A stretch of DNA of 64,000 nt, taken from contig JADCRD010000001.1 in NCBI GenBank assembly GCA_014946745.1, positions 2,974,427 to 3,038,426 on the forward strand, written 5' to 3'. Position numbers and translations under genes: made by a program. Position 1 is the first letter of the stretch, and each line of letters begins with the position of its first letter. This DNA comes from Lysobacterales bacterium (lineage in GTDB: Bacteria > Pseudomonadota > Gammaproteobacteria > Xanthomonadales > Xanthomonadaceae). The notes under the pieces were generated by a model, which ran no database searches, was not told the origin of the DNA, and saw nothing but the letters and a program-made list of their open reading frames with translations. Shown here in pieces: positions 1 through 7,689 of the stretch.

Positions 1-719
1 CTGAAGCCGTGTTCGGCCTGCACGTGTGGGCGCAGCTGCCGGTCGGCACGATTGGCTTTCGCGGCGGGCCGATCATGGCCAGCGCCGACCGCTGGGTGCT
101 GAAGGTGCGCGGCAAGCAGACTCACGCCTCGCGGCCTTGGGGCGGGGTCGATCCGATCACCATCGCCGCGCAGGCGCTGATCGCCAGCCAGAGCATCATC
201 GCCCGCCAGATCGACATCACCAGCTCACCGGTGGTGCTCACCGCCGGCGCGGTGCGCGGCGGCATCCGCTTCAACATCATTCCCGAGACGGCCGAGATGG
301 AGGGCACCCTGCGCACCTTCGACATGGACGTGCGCGCGGATGTCATCGCCCGCTTCGAGCGCACCGCCAAGGCCATCGCCGAAGCCGCCGGCGGCGAAGC
401 CGAGCTCACCGTCGAGAACACTGCGCCGGTGACGGCGAATGAACTCGCGCTCACGCAGCGCGTGCGGCCGTGGCTGCGCGAGCTGATGGGCGCAGACAAC
501 GTCAAGGAGATGCCGCTGCAGACGGTGGCCGAAGACTTCTCCCAGTTTGCCAACCGCGCGCCGGGCTTTCTGTTCTTTGTCGGCAGCACGGGCCCGGACA
601 TTCACCCGGCCCGCGCCCCCAACAACCACTCGCCCGAGTTTCTGCTGCACGAAGCCGCGCTGAAACACGGCACCCGGGCGCTGCTGACCTTGGCCTTTGG
701 CGTGCTCGAACAGCGCTGA
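1..719 (+). CDS. M20-family amidohydrolase/peptidase, 3' part only
   Basis: The frame is open from base 3 and its start lies left of the window, so about 238 C-terminal residues are visible. The fragment opens with the FGLHVW motif of the amidohydrolase/aminoacylase branch of M20 zinc peptidases. It continues with GKQTHASRPW, the His-bearing segment of the inserted dimerisation domain, then IPETAEMEGTLRTF, and near the C-terminus EDFSQFANRAPGFLFFVG, where the conserved Glu-Asp-Phe and Gly-rich strand close the metal site. By family it should hydrolyse an N-acyl or amide bond of an amino-acid derivative; the substrate cannot be read from this part. Whether the full protein is exported is unknown because the N-terminus is missing. 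Confidence 0.9.
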   Translation, partial: EAVFGLHVWAQLPVGTIGFRGGPIMASADRWVLKVRGKQTHASRPWGGVDPITIAAQALIASQSIIARQIDITSSPVVLTAGAVRGGIRFNIIPETAEMEGTLRTFDMDVRADVIARFERTAKAIAEAAGGEAELTVENTAPVTANELALTQRVRPWLRELMGADNVKEMPLQTVAEDFSQFANRAPGFLFFVGSTGPDIHPARAPNNHSPEFLLHEAALKHGTRALLTLAFGVLEQR

Positions 720-992
720 GGATTGCCACGGAGCGCTTGTGGAACACGGGCTGCCGCAGCGACCGCCTCGCTGCCGGCTCGGCGGCGACGTCCGCCGCAC
801 CTATTCCTGACTCCCGGCTGCGCCCAGGCGATCGCGGACTGCGCGGCGCGCTGCCGTCACGGGTGCCCCGCAGCCGCTGCAGGTTCTCGCTGGGTCTCAA
901 GCAGGGCCAGGCCCGTCCCGACTGTGTGCGGAAACGCACCGATGCGCTTGGCGGTGTGCGACAGCATGGCCTGCTTCGCCATGGAGCCCGCC

Positions 993-1274
993 ATGCATCG
1001 CTACCTCAGCGTCACCCTGCTGTGCGCGTGGGGGCTGTGCGTGCTGCTGGGCATCCGTTTGCTGGGCGGCGTGCATCTGCTGCCGGTGATGGCTGGCGTG
1101 AGCGAGCTGATGCGTCTCCTGACTGCCGGCGGCCCGCTGCCGCGTCGGCCACTGCGGAGCGCTCGGTTCGCCAGCGCACCGACGCCGGCAAACAGCGACG
1201 GGAGACTCGCTGCGTCCGGTGAGGCACATCGCCCCGCCACGAACGCGGAGATCTCCCATGTCGAGGTTGAGTGA
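993..1274 (+). CDS. possible small membrane protein (hypothetical)
   Basis: A 93-codon frame starts with ATG six bases after a GGAG. Its first 45 residues form one or two hydrophobic helices (YLSVTLLCAWGLCVLLGIRL then VHLLPVMAGV) and mostly use G or C in third position, as real genes here do. The second half is polar and loses that codon bias. It overlaps the start of the next gene by 17 bases in another frame. No family is recognised. The rest of the stretch from 720 to 1257 shows nothing else. The call is weak; the hydrophobic part could be chance in GC-rich DNA. Confidence 0.3.
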   Translation: MHRYLSVTLLCAWGLCVLLGIRLLGGVHLLPVMAGVSELMRLLTAGGPLPRRPLRSARFASAPTPANSDGRLAASGEAHRPATNAEISHVEVE

Positions 1275-1791
1275 TCGATATCGTTTCAGTCTGCCGGAGC
1301 CGCTGAGCCCTTTGCCTCGGCACCTCGCGCCTTGGCAGAACGGCCCGACAGCCGAGGGCAGCGCAAGGCCCACCGCCGCCACCGAGCGTTTCGGCAGCCC
1401 CCCCGGGGCGGCGCACTCAGCCGTGCTTCCGCCAGACGCCAGCGCGCTTGCAGACGGCGACGTCGCTGCCGCGGACGCTCTCGATGCTGGCTCCGTGGCG
1501 GCGCGGGCTGTGCCGACCAAGGGCGATGCGCTGCACACGCATTCGCCGGCGGCCGACGGGCACGCGATCAACCGGGCGGTGAATGGCACCGCGGGCGGTG
1601 GTTGGAGCGACAGGCTCGATCATGCGAAGGCGGTCTGGCGCGAGCTGACCGTACAGGAGCTTGCCTGGAGCGGCGGCGATGCGGTTCGACTCGCCGGGCT
1701 GGTCCGCGAACGCTACACCCTCAGTCGACGCGAGGCCGAACAGCAGGTCAAAGCCTTTCTGCTGGACCTTGATGCGTCCGACGTGCACTGA
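1258..1791 (+). CDS. CsbD-like protein with long disordered N-terminal extension
   Basis: The ATG at 1258 is chosen because GGAG lies seven bases upstream. The protein has 177 residues. Residues 1 to about 115 are rich in Ala, Pro and Gly, without hydrophobic segments, and probably disordered. The last 62 residues match the CsbD/YjbJ stress-protein fold and are clearly related to the protein encoded at 7114-7332: both share a W..L..A...W..L pattern, an L.GLV.ERY.L.R.EA core and a QVKAF end. CsbD proteins are small, abundant under osmotic or general stress, and of unknown biochemical role; normal length is 60-75 residues, so this one is more than twice that. A promoter was not identified. Confidence 0.6.
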   Translation: MSRLSDRYRFSLPEPLSPLPRHLAPWQNGPTAEGSARPTAATERFGSPPGAAHSAVLPPDASALADGDVAAADALDAGSVAARAVPTKGDALHTHSPAADGHAINRAVNGTAGGGWSDRLDHAKAVWRELTVQELAWSGGDAVRLAGLVRERYTLSRREAEQQVKAFLLDLDASDVH

Positions 1792-2160
1792 GGGCATGTG
1801 AAACGCCATCCGCCTGCTGAGGCAGCGGCCCGGCGCCTGCAGCGGCGGCGCGCTGCACGAGTTCTACGGCCGTTTGGCGCGCCAGACTCCCCTGAATTCA
1901 CCTGCCGGGCTTTGCCACGATCGCGCTGCGACGCCCTCGCTACGGCGCCTGGGTTTTTCACTCGCTCTGAGCGCGCGCGAAAGCACTGCGCGCAGTGTGG
2001 CAGCGCGGCAGCGGCTGCAGCGGCAGTTGACGCGGGTCCACGACGCGCCTGTGCACGGGGAGCTCCCGAACGAATGCGCCGCGCCACACAAGGGACTGAG
2101 CGTCCGCCCCGCGCGCATGCGCATGGCTCGCCGACGCCCTCAAGGAAATGCCTCTCAGCG
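1792..2160. other. intergenic stretch, nothing recognised
   Basis: This 369-base gap lies between the CsbD-like gene and the convergent end of a Crp/Fnr-type gene. Open frames across it lack the third-position GC bias of neighbouring genes. I see no hairpin with a T-run and no repeat copy. Confidence 0.5.
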
Positions 2161-2871
2161 TCACTTCACCATGTACGGCAGCAGGCGATCGCTCTCCTTG
2201 CGCACGACGGCATAGCACTCGCAGGACAGGGCTTCGAGGCGCGGACGATCGCGCACGCTGATGTGCCCGCGGTGGTACTCGATCACGCCCATCTTCTGCA
2301 GCCGCCCCGCCGCCTCGGTCACGCCTTCGCGGCGCACCCCGAGCATGTTGGCGATCAGCTCCTGGGTCATGCGCAGGTCGCTCGATGGCAGCCGATCCAG
2401 CGACAGCAGCAGCCATCGGCACAGCTGCTGATCGACGCTGTGGTGGCGGTTGCAGACAGCCGTCTGGGCCATCTGGGTGATCAGCGCCTGGGAATAGCGC
2501 AGGGCGAGGTGCAGCAGCTCGCCATGCCGATCGAACTCCTCGCGGAAGCGATCACCAATCAACCGGTAGCCATAGCCCGCACTCTGCACCAGCGCACGAC
2601 TGGTGGTGCTGTAACCGCCCATGAACAGCGCCACGCCGATCATGCCTTCGTTGCCGACCACGGCGATCTCGGCCGAGGCCCCGCTCTTCATCACGTAGAG
2701 CAAGGAGACGATGGCATCGACCGGAAAGTACACGTGCCGCAGCAGGCCGCCGGATTCGTACAGCACCTTGCTCAGCGGCAGTTCGACGCGCTCCAGATAC
2801 GGAAAGAGGCGCTGCCTCACTTCGTCCGAGAGCGCATCGAGCAAGCGGTTGCCGCAGGCAGAATCGATCAT
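2161..2871 (-). CDS. Crp/Fnr-family transcriptional regulator
   Basis: This is a 236-residue cytoplasmic regulator. The start is placed at MIDSACGN because AGGAG sits eight bases upstream; a longer in-frame extension has atypical composition. Residues about 20-140 form a cyclic-nucleotide-binding-like beta barrel (HVYFPVDAIVSLLYVM, EIAVVGNEGMIGVALFMGG). Residues about 150-215 hold a winged helix with MTQELIANMLGVRREGVTEA as the recognition region. The cAMP-contacting Arg-Ser pair of true Crp is not seen and there is no N-terminal Cys cluster as in Fnr, so the effector is unknown. It belongs to the large group of Crp-like regulators found alone in proteobacteria. A distant paralogue lies at 8942-9679. 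Confidence 0.85.
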   Translation of the reverse strand: MIDSACGNRLLDALSDEVRQRLFPYLERVELPLSKVLYESGGLLRHVYFPVDAIVSLLYVMKSGASAEIAVVGNEGMIGVALFMGGYSTTSRALVQSAGYGYRLIGDRFREEFDRHGELLHLALRYSQALITQMAQTAVCNRHHSVDQQLCRWLLLSLDRLPSSDLRMTQELIANMLGVRREGVTEAAGRLQKMGVIEYHRGHISVRDRPRLEALSCECYAVVRKESDRLLPYMVK

Positions 2872-3205
2872 GAGCAGCGCTCCTGCACCCGGGCGATGGG
2901 CGCACAGTCTTGCACGTGAACGTGACGCGTCGGACGCGCGCCGACCGATCGCGGCCGAGAGGCGCAGCGACTTGCGCGGCCGCGCCTTGGAATCTCCGCG
3001 CGGCTGTCGCGTCCACCTGCGGCGGCGCCCGCGCATTCCGCGGGCCCGCGTTCGCAAGCCTCGGCGCGAGACCGCAGCGCAGGCGCTGCGGGTGGCGAAT
3101 CGCGAGCACCCGGCACGCAGGCGGGAGGCGCCATGAAGCAGGCGCTACCGGCGCGCCCTGCTGCGCGCGCCGACTCATGGCCCTGCGGGGCCGAGCGGGC
3201 TGAAC
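2872..3205. other. intergenic stretch upstream of the Crp/Fnr gene
   Basis: This 334-base gap separates the start of the Crp/Fnr gene from the 3' end of the OmpA-family gene on the same strand. It should hold the promoter of the regulator, but I could not pick a convincing -35/-10 pair. No gene or repeat is seen. Confidence 0.4.
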
Positions 3206-4081
3206 TCATTGGCGAGCCACGGAAGCGTCGGACACGCTGAACACCACTTCGACCCGCCGATTCATCTGCCGGCCGGCGGCGGTTTCGTTGCTGGCGCTGG
3301 GGAACTCCTGCCCACGCCCGCGGCTGACCATCTGCCCGGCGGGCGCACCGAAGGACATCAGCGAGCGCATCACCGAGTCGGCCCGACGTTCGGACAGCAG
3401 GTAGTTCGAACTGGCGCTGCCGACGTTGTCGGTATGTCCTTCGATCACGGCGTGATAGCCGGGGTGCTCGCGCAGCACGTCGGCGATCCGCCGCAGGTTG
3501 GCGTCGCCCTCCGGCCGCACCTGGAACCGTCCGGTGTCGAACAGCACATCTCCCAAGGTCACCACCAGGCCGCGCTCGGTGCGGCGCGCGTTGAGGCTCG
3601 ACAGCTCGGCTTCCAGGCTGGCGATTTCGCTTTGCGCGGCGTCCGCATCGCGTCGCGCGCTTCCGGCCTCCGCGCGGCTGCGCTCCGCGTCGCGGCGGGC
3701 GCTGTCGGCCTCGCGCGTCCGCGATGACAGGCGCAGACGATCGCGTTCGGCGGCCGCGCCCTCGACAATAGCCTGCGAGGCTCGGCTTTGCGCCGCGGCT
3801 TCGGCGATGTCGAAGCGCCGCGCGGCCATGTAGGCCAGATGGTCCACCCGTGCGGCCGGGGCGCGGTCAGACCAGGCGCGTTCGGCGAGGGCCAGCTCGG
3901 CATCCGCCTTGGCCAGTTCATCCATCGCATAGCGACGCACATCCTCGTTGGACTGCGAGCGCTGGTGCGAGCTGCGCGCCTCATCCATGGCCAGATTGCG
4001 CCGCGGCGTGGTGGTGCAGGCGCCAAGCGCGAGCACGACGGCGAGCGCGAGCGCGGCTTGGGGTATCGGTCGAGTGTTCAT
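3206..4081 (-). CDS. OmpA-family outer-membrane lipoprotein with N-terminal DUF4398-like helix region
   Basis: The 291-residue protein has a lipoprotein signal with lipobox LGAC (Cys22), so it should be lipidated and sent to the outer membrane. Residues about 30-175 are a long Ala/Arg/Glu-rich coiled coil whose first part resembles DUF4398 helices. The last 115 residues are an OmpA/Pal peptidoglycan-binding domain: LFDTGRFQVRPEGDANL, then VIEGHTDNVGSASSNYLLSE, then NRRVEVVF. Its likely role is to tie the outer membrane to the cell wall. The start follows AAGGAAA. It lies 143 bases after the related small DUF4398 lipoprotein gene and is probably cotranscribed with it. Confidence 0.85.
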   Translation of the reverse strand: MNTRPIPQAALALAVVLALGACTTTPRRNLAMDEARSSHQRSQSNEDVRRYAMDELAKADAELALAERAWSDRAPAARVDHLAYMAARRFDIAEAAAQSRASQAIVEGAAAERDRLRLSSRTREADSARRDAERSRAEAGSARRDADAAQSEIASLEAELSSLNARRTERGLVVTLGDVLFDTGRFQVRPEGDANLRRIADVLREHPGYHAVIEGHTDNVGSASSNYLLSERRADSVMRSLMSFGAPAGQMVSRGRGQEFPSASNETAAGRQMNRRVEVVFSVSDASVARQ

Positions 4082-4224
4082 GGGGTTTCCTTGGGGTGAA
4101 GCGGATGGGCGCCGGAACACGGCGTCCGAAGGGAAAAGCGGATCTGCGCAGGCAATCGAAGCAACCGCGTGCTCTCGGCCCGGCGCTGGCGCATGCGGCC
4201 GAAGCCGCCGACCTGGCACACAGC

Positions 4225-4623
4225 TCAGCGTCCGCCGGCGCGTTCGATCTCCTCGCGGAGCGCGCGCGCGGCCTGCTGCGACTCTTCGGCAGCGCGCTGG
4301 CTGCGCTGCGATCGCGCGGTGATCACGGCGAGCTGCGCATCGACCTCGGCCTGCTGCGCCAGCTGCAGGGCGCGTTCGGACTGATGGCGCCGCGCCGCCT
4401 GATGGGCGCTGGCGAGCTTCTCCGTGGCCACTCTCAACTCGGCACCCGCATCGCCCTGGGTACTGGCGTTGTTGGCGTTGGCCACCGCCGAATCGGCAGC
4501 CGCCAGCTGCAGCTCGTAGCTCGGCGTACTGGCACAGGCGGCGGCAAGCAGGCCGATGCAGAGGGCGACGAGTGCGCGCAGGGCGAGGCCGGGCGCAACA
4601 GGCGTAGCGAGTGAGGTGAGCAT
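4225..4623 (-). CDS. DUF4398-domain lipoprotein
   Basis: The 132-residue protein starts after a strong AAGGAG. The N-terminus is a lipoprotein signal ending in LLAAAC (Cys30). The mature part is an all-helical, Ala/Gln/Arg-rich sequence (VATEKLASAHQAARRHQ, ALQLAQQAEVDAQLAV, SQQAARALREEIER) typical of DUF4398. In relatives such proteins often sit just before an OmpA-domain protein, as here. It is probably a periplasm-facing, outer-membrane-anchored helical partner of the next protein. No enzymatic function is expected. Confidence 0.8.
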   Translation of the reverse strand: MLTSLATPVAPGLALRALVALCIGLLAAACASTPSYELQLAAADSAVANANNASTQGDAGAELRVATEKLASAHQAARRHQSERALQLAQQAEVDAQLAVITARSQRSQRAAEESQQAARALREEIERAGGR

Positions 4624-5059
4624 GTGCGTTCTCCTTGGGGGTGCGCCCCACCCTGCCGCAGCGGCTTGCCGCTGTCTGTCTGCCAGCGAACAGATCAGCC
4701 ACCAGCGCACTTGCGCATTGACTCGCCTCAGACGGCGCTGTGTTCGTCAGCGCACAGAGAGAACGCAGGCGAGCAGCGCATGCTTCTCTCAACAGGACGC
4801 GAGGCCCCCCTCGCCCGAAACGACTGCGCTGCGAGAGCCGGAGCTGGACGCCGGAAGGCTGTGGGCATGGACGCTCATCCCGCGCCGCGCGGCGGACCTG
4901 GCGAGAACGTCTGCGATGCCTCTTCAAGGATCTGCTGACGCGCCGAAGAGTCGAGGCCGCATCGCTTCGGCTTCCACGCTCGCTTCCCGTTCGTGCAAGC
5001 GATGGAGCGGCCGCACTCCCCGACGGCCGACATCGAAAGTTCACCCCAAGGAGAACACC
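4624..5059. other. divergent intergenic region between lipoprotein and small membrane gene
   Basis: This 436-base region separates divergently read genes and must carry both promoters. Frames crossing it have poor codon bias. I found no clear -35/-10 pair, operator palindrome or repeat copy. An AAGGAG ribosome site for the plus-strand gene lies at 5048-5053. Confidence 0.4.
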
Positions 5060-5209
5060 GTGCTCGAAACGCTGATCGTCATTCTCATCGTGCTCTGGCT
5101 GCTCGGGATGGTGTCGTCCTACACCCTCGGCGGCTTCATCCACGTCCTGCTGGTCGTTGCCTTGGTCATTCTTCTGCTGCGGGTGATCCGCGGTCGACAG
5201 GTGATCTAG
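5060..5209 (+). CDS. lmo0937-type (DUF5670-like) small membrane protein
   Basis: A 49-residue protein starts with GTG after AAGGAG at a good distance. It is almost wholly hydrophobic: helix 1 (LIVILIVLWLLGMVSS), a YTLGGFIH turn, helix 2 (VLLVVALVILLLRVI), and a short basic tail RGRQVI. This pattern fits the tiny two-helix lmo0937/DUF5670 proteins, which are often stress-induced and sit beside CsbD and BON genes, as here. Function is unknown. Confidence 0.75.
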   Translation: MLETLIVILIVLWLLGMVSSYTLGGFIHVLLVVALVILLLRVIRGRQVI

Positions 5210-5458
5210 AAGCCTGTCGGACGTTGGATGCCCGGGCTGCAAATCCGGCAGCACGGCCCATTCTTCCGCCGGTTCTTGGCCAATGGCGCCGACTGTGGGC
5301 CTGCGAACCGTCGAAAAAACTGTCCTCACGCCGTCGACTATCGCCTCGACCCCCAAAGCCCGACAGGCGCCCAGGGAAGCTCTGATTCGTCGGAGCTTCC
5401 GGCGCACCACGGATGGCGTGTACGCCGATCGAGCACGCAGGTGCTTGATCTGGGTTCA

Positions 5459-5474
5459 GCGAGTCCGGACTCGC
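5459..5474. repeat. palindromic repeat unit, copy A1
   Basis: The 16-base perfect palindrome GCGAGTCCGGACTCGC uses the same arms as the longer copies at 5560, 7375 and 8596, but without a loop between them. Confidence 0.6.
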
Positions 5475-5486
5475 AGCGGACGCGCG

Positions 5487-5523
5487 AGGTCTGAACAACT
5501 CCCGGACGGAGTTGTTCAGACCT
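5487..5523. repeat. long perfect inverted repeat (hairpin)
   Basis: Arms GGTCTGAACAACTCC (5488-5502) and GGAGTTGTTCAGACC (5508-5522) pair perfectly over 15 bases around a 5-base loop, with one more A-T pair outside. There is no T-run on either side, so it is not a standard terminator. A degenerate match to one arm (CTGGACAACTCCG) occurs near 7347, close to another palindromic repeat copy. Confidence 0.7.
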
Positions 5524-5559
5524 TCGCTGGAGCAATACGGATCCAGCCCATCGTGGATG

Positions 5560-5600
5560 CGATCCGTGGTCGCGAGCCCGGCGTCGCCGGACTCGCTTGA
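5560..5600. repeat. palindromic repeat unit, copy A2
   Basis: Arms GCGAGCCCGG (5572-5581) and CCGGACTCGC (5587-5596) surround a short loop, preceded by ATCCGTGGTC. The same pre-sequence and arms recur at 8596-8645 and, decayed, at 33749-33790. Confidence 0.6.
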
Positions 5601-6019
5601 GCACAGCCCGGCCAAGCGCTTGGCGCTCCCGCTCAGGTCGAAACACGAGCGCGCGCTCGATCTGCGGGTCTGCCCTGTACGAGCCGCACGAAGCCCGCAC
5701 AGCTCAAAGGGTTGCCGGAGCCAAGCGAGGCGCCACGCCGTCGTGTTCGCGGCGTGCGCACGCACGCATGCACTGCTTGGCCCGGGGTCGTGGTGGGCTC
5801 ACGCGACCGGAGGCGATCTGAACTGCGCCGCCGCGCCTGCCCCCCAGCTCAGCGCGCTCACGCCCGCAGCCAAGCACCGGCGAACGTGCGCGACCCGGCA
5901 ACAACGCGGCGGAAGTCGGACGTCGGCACCGACACATGCAGGTCCGCTGGTCGTGGCGGGTAGGCGATCCGCGCATCCACCCCTTCCCTCATCCATCCCC
6001 ACCAGACCCGGAGTTCGCA

Positions 6020-6244
6020 ATGAACAGTCTTCGTCTCGCATCTATCGTTCTGATCATCGGCGGCGTGCTCGCTTTGGCCTACGGCGGCTTCGACTACACC
6101 CGCGAAACCCATCAGGTGGACCTCGGCCCCCTGCAGGTTCAGGTGCAGGAGCGCAGCCGTCTGAACATTCCGCTCTGGGCTGGCATTGCCGGTCTCGTCG
6201 TGGGCATCGGGCTGCTCACCTTCAGCGCTCGCCGGGTGCGCTGA
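6020..6244 (+). CDS. small two-helix membrane protein, DUF3185-like
   Basis: A 74-residue protein starts after CGGAG. It has an N-terminal membrane helix (LASIVLIIGGVLALAYGGF), a polar middle (DYTRETHQVDLGPLQVQVQE) and a second helix (IPLWAGIAGLVVGIGLLTF) ending in basic SARRVR. The layout resembles DUF3185-type proteins; the match is by pattern only. It lies among stress/envelope genes read in the same direction. Function is unknown. Confidence 0.65.
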   Translation: MNSLRLASIVLIIGGVLALAYGGFDYTRETHQVDLGPLQVQVQERSRLNIPLWAGIAGLVVGIGLLTFSARRVR

Positions 6245-6329
6245 TCCACCCCATGCCCAGTTCCGGCGCACATCGGCGGCAGGCGTGAGCCGCTGTCGCC
6301 TACCCCCTGCATCGCAAAGGAGTTTCCCC

Positions 6330-6659
6330 ATGCACAGTCAATCCATCCGTCGCGCGTTCGCACTCGTGGCTGCACTGGCCCTGGCCGGCCCGCTTCTTGG
6401 CCTTGTCGGCTGCGCCTCTACGCGCACCAGCGAGGGCACCGGCGAGTACATCGACGATGTGGTCATCACCACCAAAGTGCGCTCGGCGATCTTCAACGAA
6501 GCGGATCTCAGCGCCGCCGAGATCAATGTCGAGACCTTCAAGGGTCGCGTGCAGCTGAGCGGATTCGTCAGCACGCGCGAGGAGATCGAGCGTGCCGGGC
6601 GCATCGCTCGCGGCATCGCCGGCGTCACCTCGGTGGTCAATGACATCCGCATCAAGTAG
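6330..6659 (+). CDS. BON-domain lipoprotein
   Basis: The 109-residue protein starts after AAAGGAG. It has a lipoprotein signal with LVGC (Cys28) and then a single BON domain (YIDDVVITTKVRSAIF, INVETFKGRVQLSGFV, IARGIAGVTSVVNDIRI). BON domains bind phospholipid or other envelope surfaces; OsmY and DolP are known members. It is likely a periplasm-facing lipoprotein with an envelope-stress role. A three-BON protein is encoded 1 kb downstream. Confidence 0.85.
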   Translation: MHSQSIRRAFALVAALALAGPLLGLVGCASTRTSEGTGEYIDDVVITTKVRSAIFNEADLSAAEINVETFKGRVQLSGFVSTREEIERAGRIARGIAGVTSVVNDIRIK

Positions 6660-6844
6660 ACGCTGCGCCTGCGAAGCGGCGGCCTCGCCCGCGGTGTGCG
6701 GCGAACTCACCGCATCCCGTTGATGGAGGCGCAGTTCAAGGGCCTGTAGGTGCCCTACCGCACCGACGGAATGGCTCAGAACAATCAAGCTGCACAGGCC
6801 GGGCACAGCGTACTCCGCGCACAGCCCAGCCCAGGAGCCACACC

Positions 6845-7117
6845 ATGAAAACCCATAACGATCGTCCGTCGAACCACAAGGGCGCTCCGACGCCGCCCAA
6901 CCGTGCCCCCTCCGATCCGATCCGGCTCAGTCCGACGGGCGCGAAGGATGCCAAGCCACCTACCCCCGGCAAGCCGATCCCGGCGAATGACACAACGAAG
7001 AGCGCGGTCGATGTGCGCGCCGGTGGCGCGGCCAGCCCCAGCGTGGCCAAGCCCGGGACCCACGCGGACGGCAAGAGCGGCAGCCCGCGGGCCGACACCG
7101 AAAGGAAGGCCACGTGA
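6845..7117 (+). CDS. small hydrophilic hypothetical protein before csbD
   Basis: A 90-residue frame starts with ATG after AGGAG. The product is rich in Pro, Lys, Asp, Thr and Gly, with no hydrophobic segment, and is probably disordered. Its last codons overlap the GTG start of the CsbD gene by four bases (GTGA), so the two are likely translationally coupled. No family is recognised. The coupling and ribosome site are the main reasons to accept it. Confidence 0.6.
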   Translation: MKTHNDRPSNHKGAPTPPNRAPSDPIRLSPTGAKDAKPPTPGKPIPANDTTKSAVDVRAGGAASPSVAKPGTHADGKSGSPRADTERKAT

Positions 7118-7332
7118 GCCTGCCCAGCAGCGACACCCTGAAGGCCCGATGGAAGCAGCAGGTCGGCGCGGCAAAGGTCGCCTGGGGCAAGCTCACTGAC
7201 GATGAGCTGCTGCAGACCGAGGGCCATGCGCAGAAGCTCAGCGGCCTGGTCGAAGAGCGCTACGCCCTGACTCGCGACGAAGCGAGCCGGCAGGTCAAGG
7301 CCTTCTTCGACGCCCACCCACCAAGGGATTGA
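7114..7332 (+). CDS. CsbD-family stress protein
   Basis: The 72-residue protein matches CsbD/YjbJ along its length: LKARWKQQVGAAKVAWGKLT, DDELLQTEGHAQKLSGLVEE and RYALTRDEASRQVKAFF. CsbD proteins accumulate under general or osmotic stress; their molecular role is not settled. The GTG start overlaps the stop of the preceding small gene. A degenerate relative forms the end of the protein encoded at 1258-1791. Confidence 0.85.
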   Translation: MSLPSSDTLKARWKQQVGAAKVAWGKLTDDELLQTEGHAQKLSGLVEERYALTRDEASRQVKAFFDAHPPRD

Positions 7333-7689
7333 TCCCAAGGAAAGATCTGGACAACTCCGTCAGGGCGTCGTCCAGGCGTCGCGAGTCCGGCGCCGGCCCG
7401 GACTCGCTTGCGCTGGATCCCTCTCGTGCGCGTCTGTTCTGCGGGCGCGCCGCTCATGGCGCGCGGCAGGCCTGAAGTCGTGCGCGTTGCTTCGACCCGC
7501 CCACCTGCGATCAGGCCCCAGGCCTGCCTTTCCTTCGCGCCACCCCACTGCCAGCGCAAGCCCGCAGGTGCGTCCGCCGCAAGGCGGGACGGAACGTGTC
7601 CCGCGCGGGCATGCCGCTGTCCGCCACACCACGCACCACTGTGTTCCGAACCTTCAGCGCATCGACTTTCCACTCTCCAGGAGAACGCC
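7333..7689. other. intergenic stretch with one palindromic repeat
   Basis: This 357-base gap holds repeat copy B (7375-7423), preceded near 7347 by a partial match to one arm of the hairpin at 5487. The rest shows nothing certain. An AGGAG ribosome site at 7678-7682 serves the next gene. Confidence 0.5.
7375..7423. repeat. palindromic repeat unit, copy B
   Basis: Perfect arms GCGAGTCCGG (7381-7390) and CCGGACTCGC (7398-7407) flank CGCCGGC, followed by TTGCGCTGGATCC. The core and the downstream GCTGGATC recur in copy C at 8596-8645. Confidence 0.65.

Larger units (their letters stand above)
5210..6019. other. long non-coding stretch holding palindromic repeats
   Basis: These 810 bases hold no credible gene; open frames lack the local codon pattern. 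They contain two copies of a palindromic repeat (5459-5474 and about 5560-5600) and a long perfect hairpin (5487-5523). The remainder is unassigned. Confidence 0.55.
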
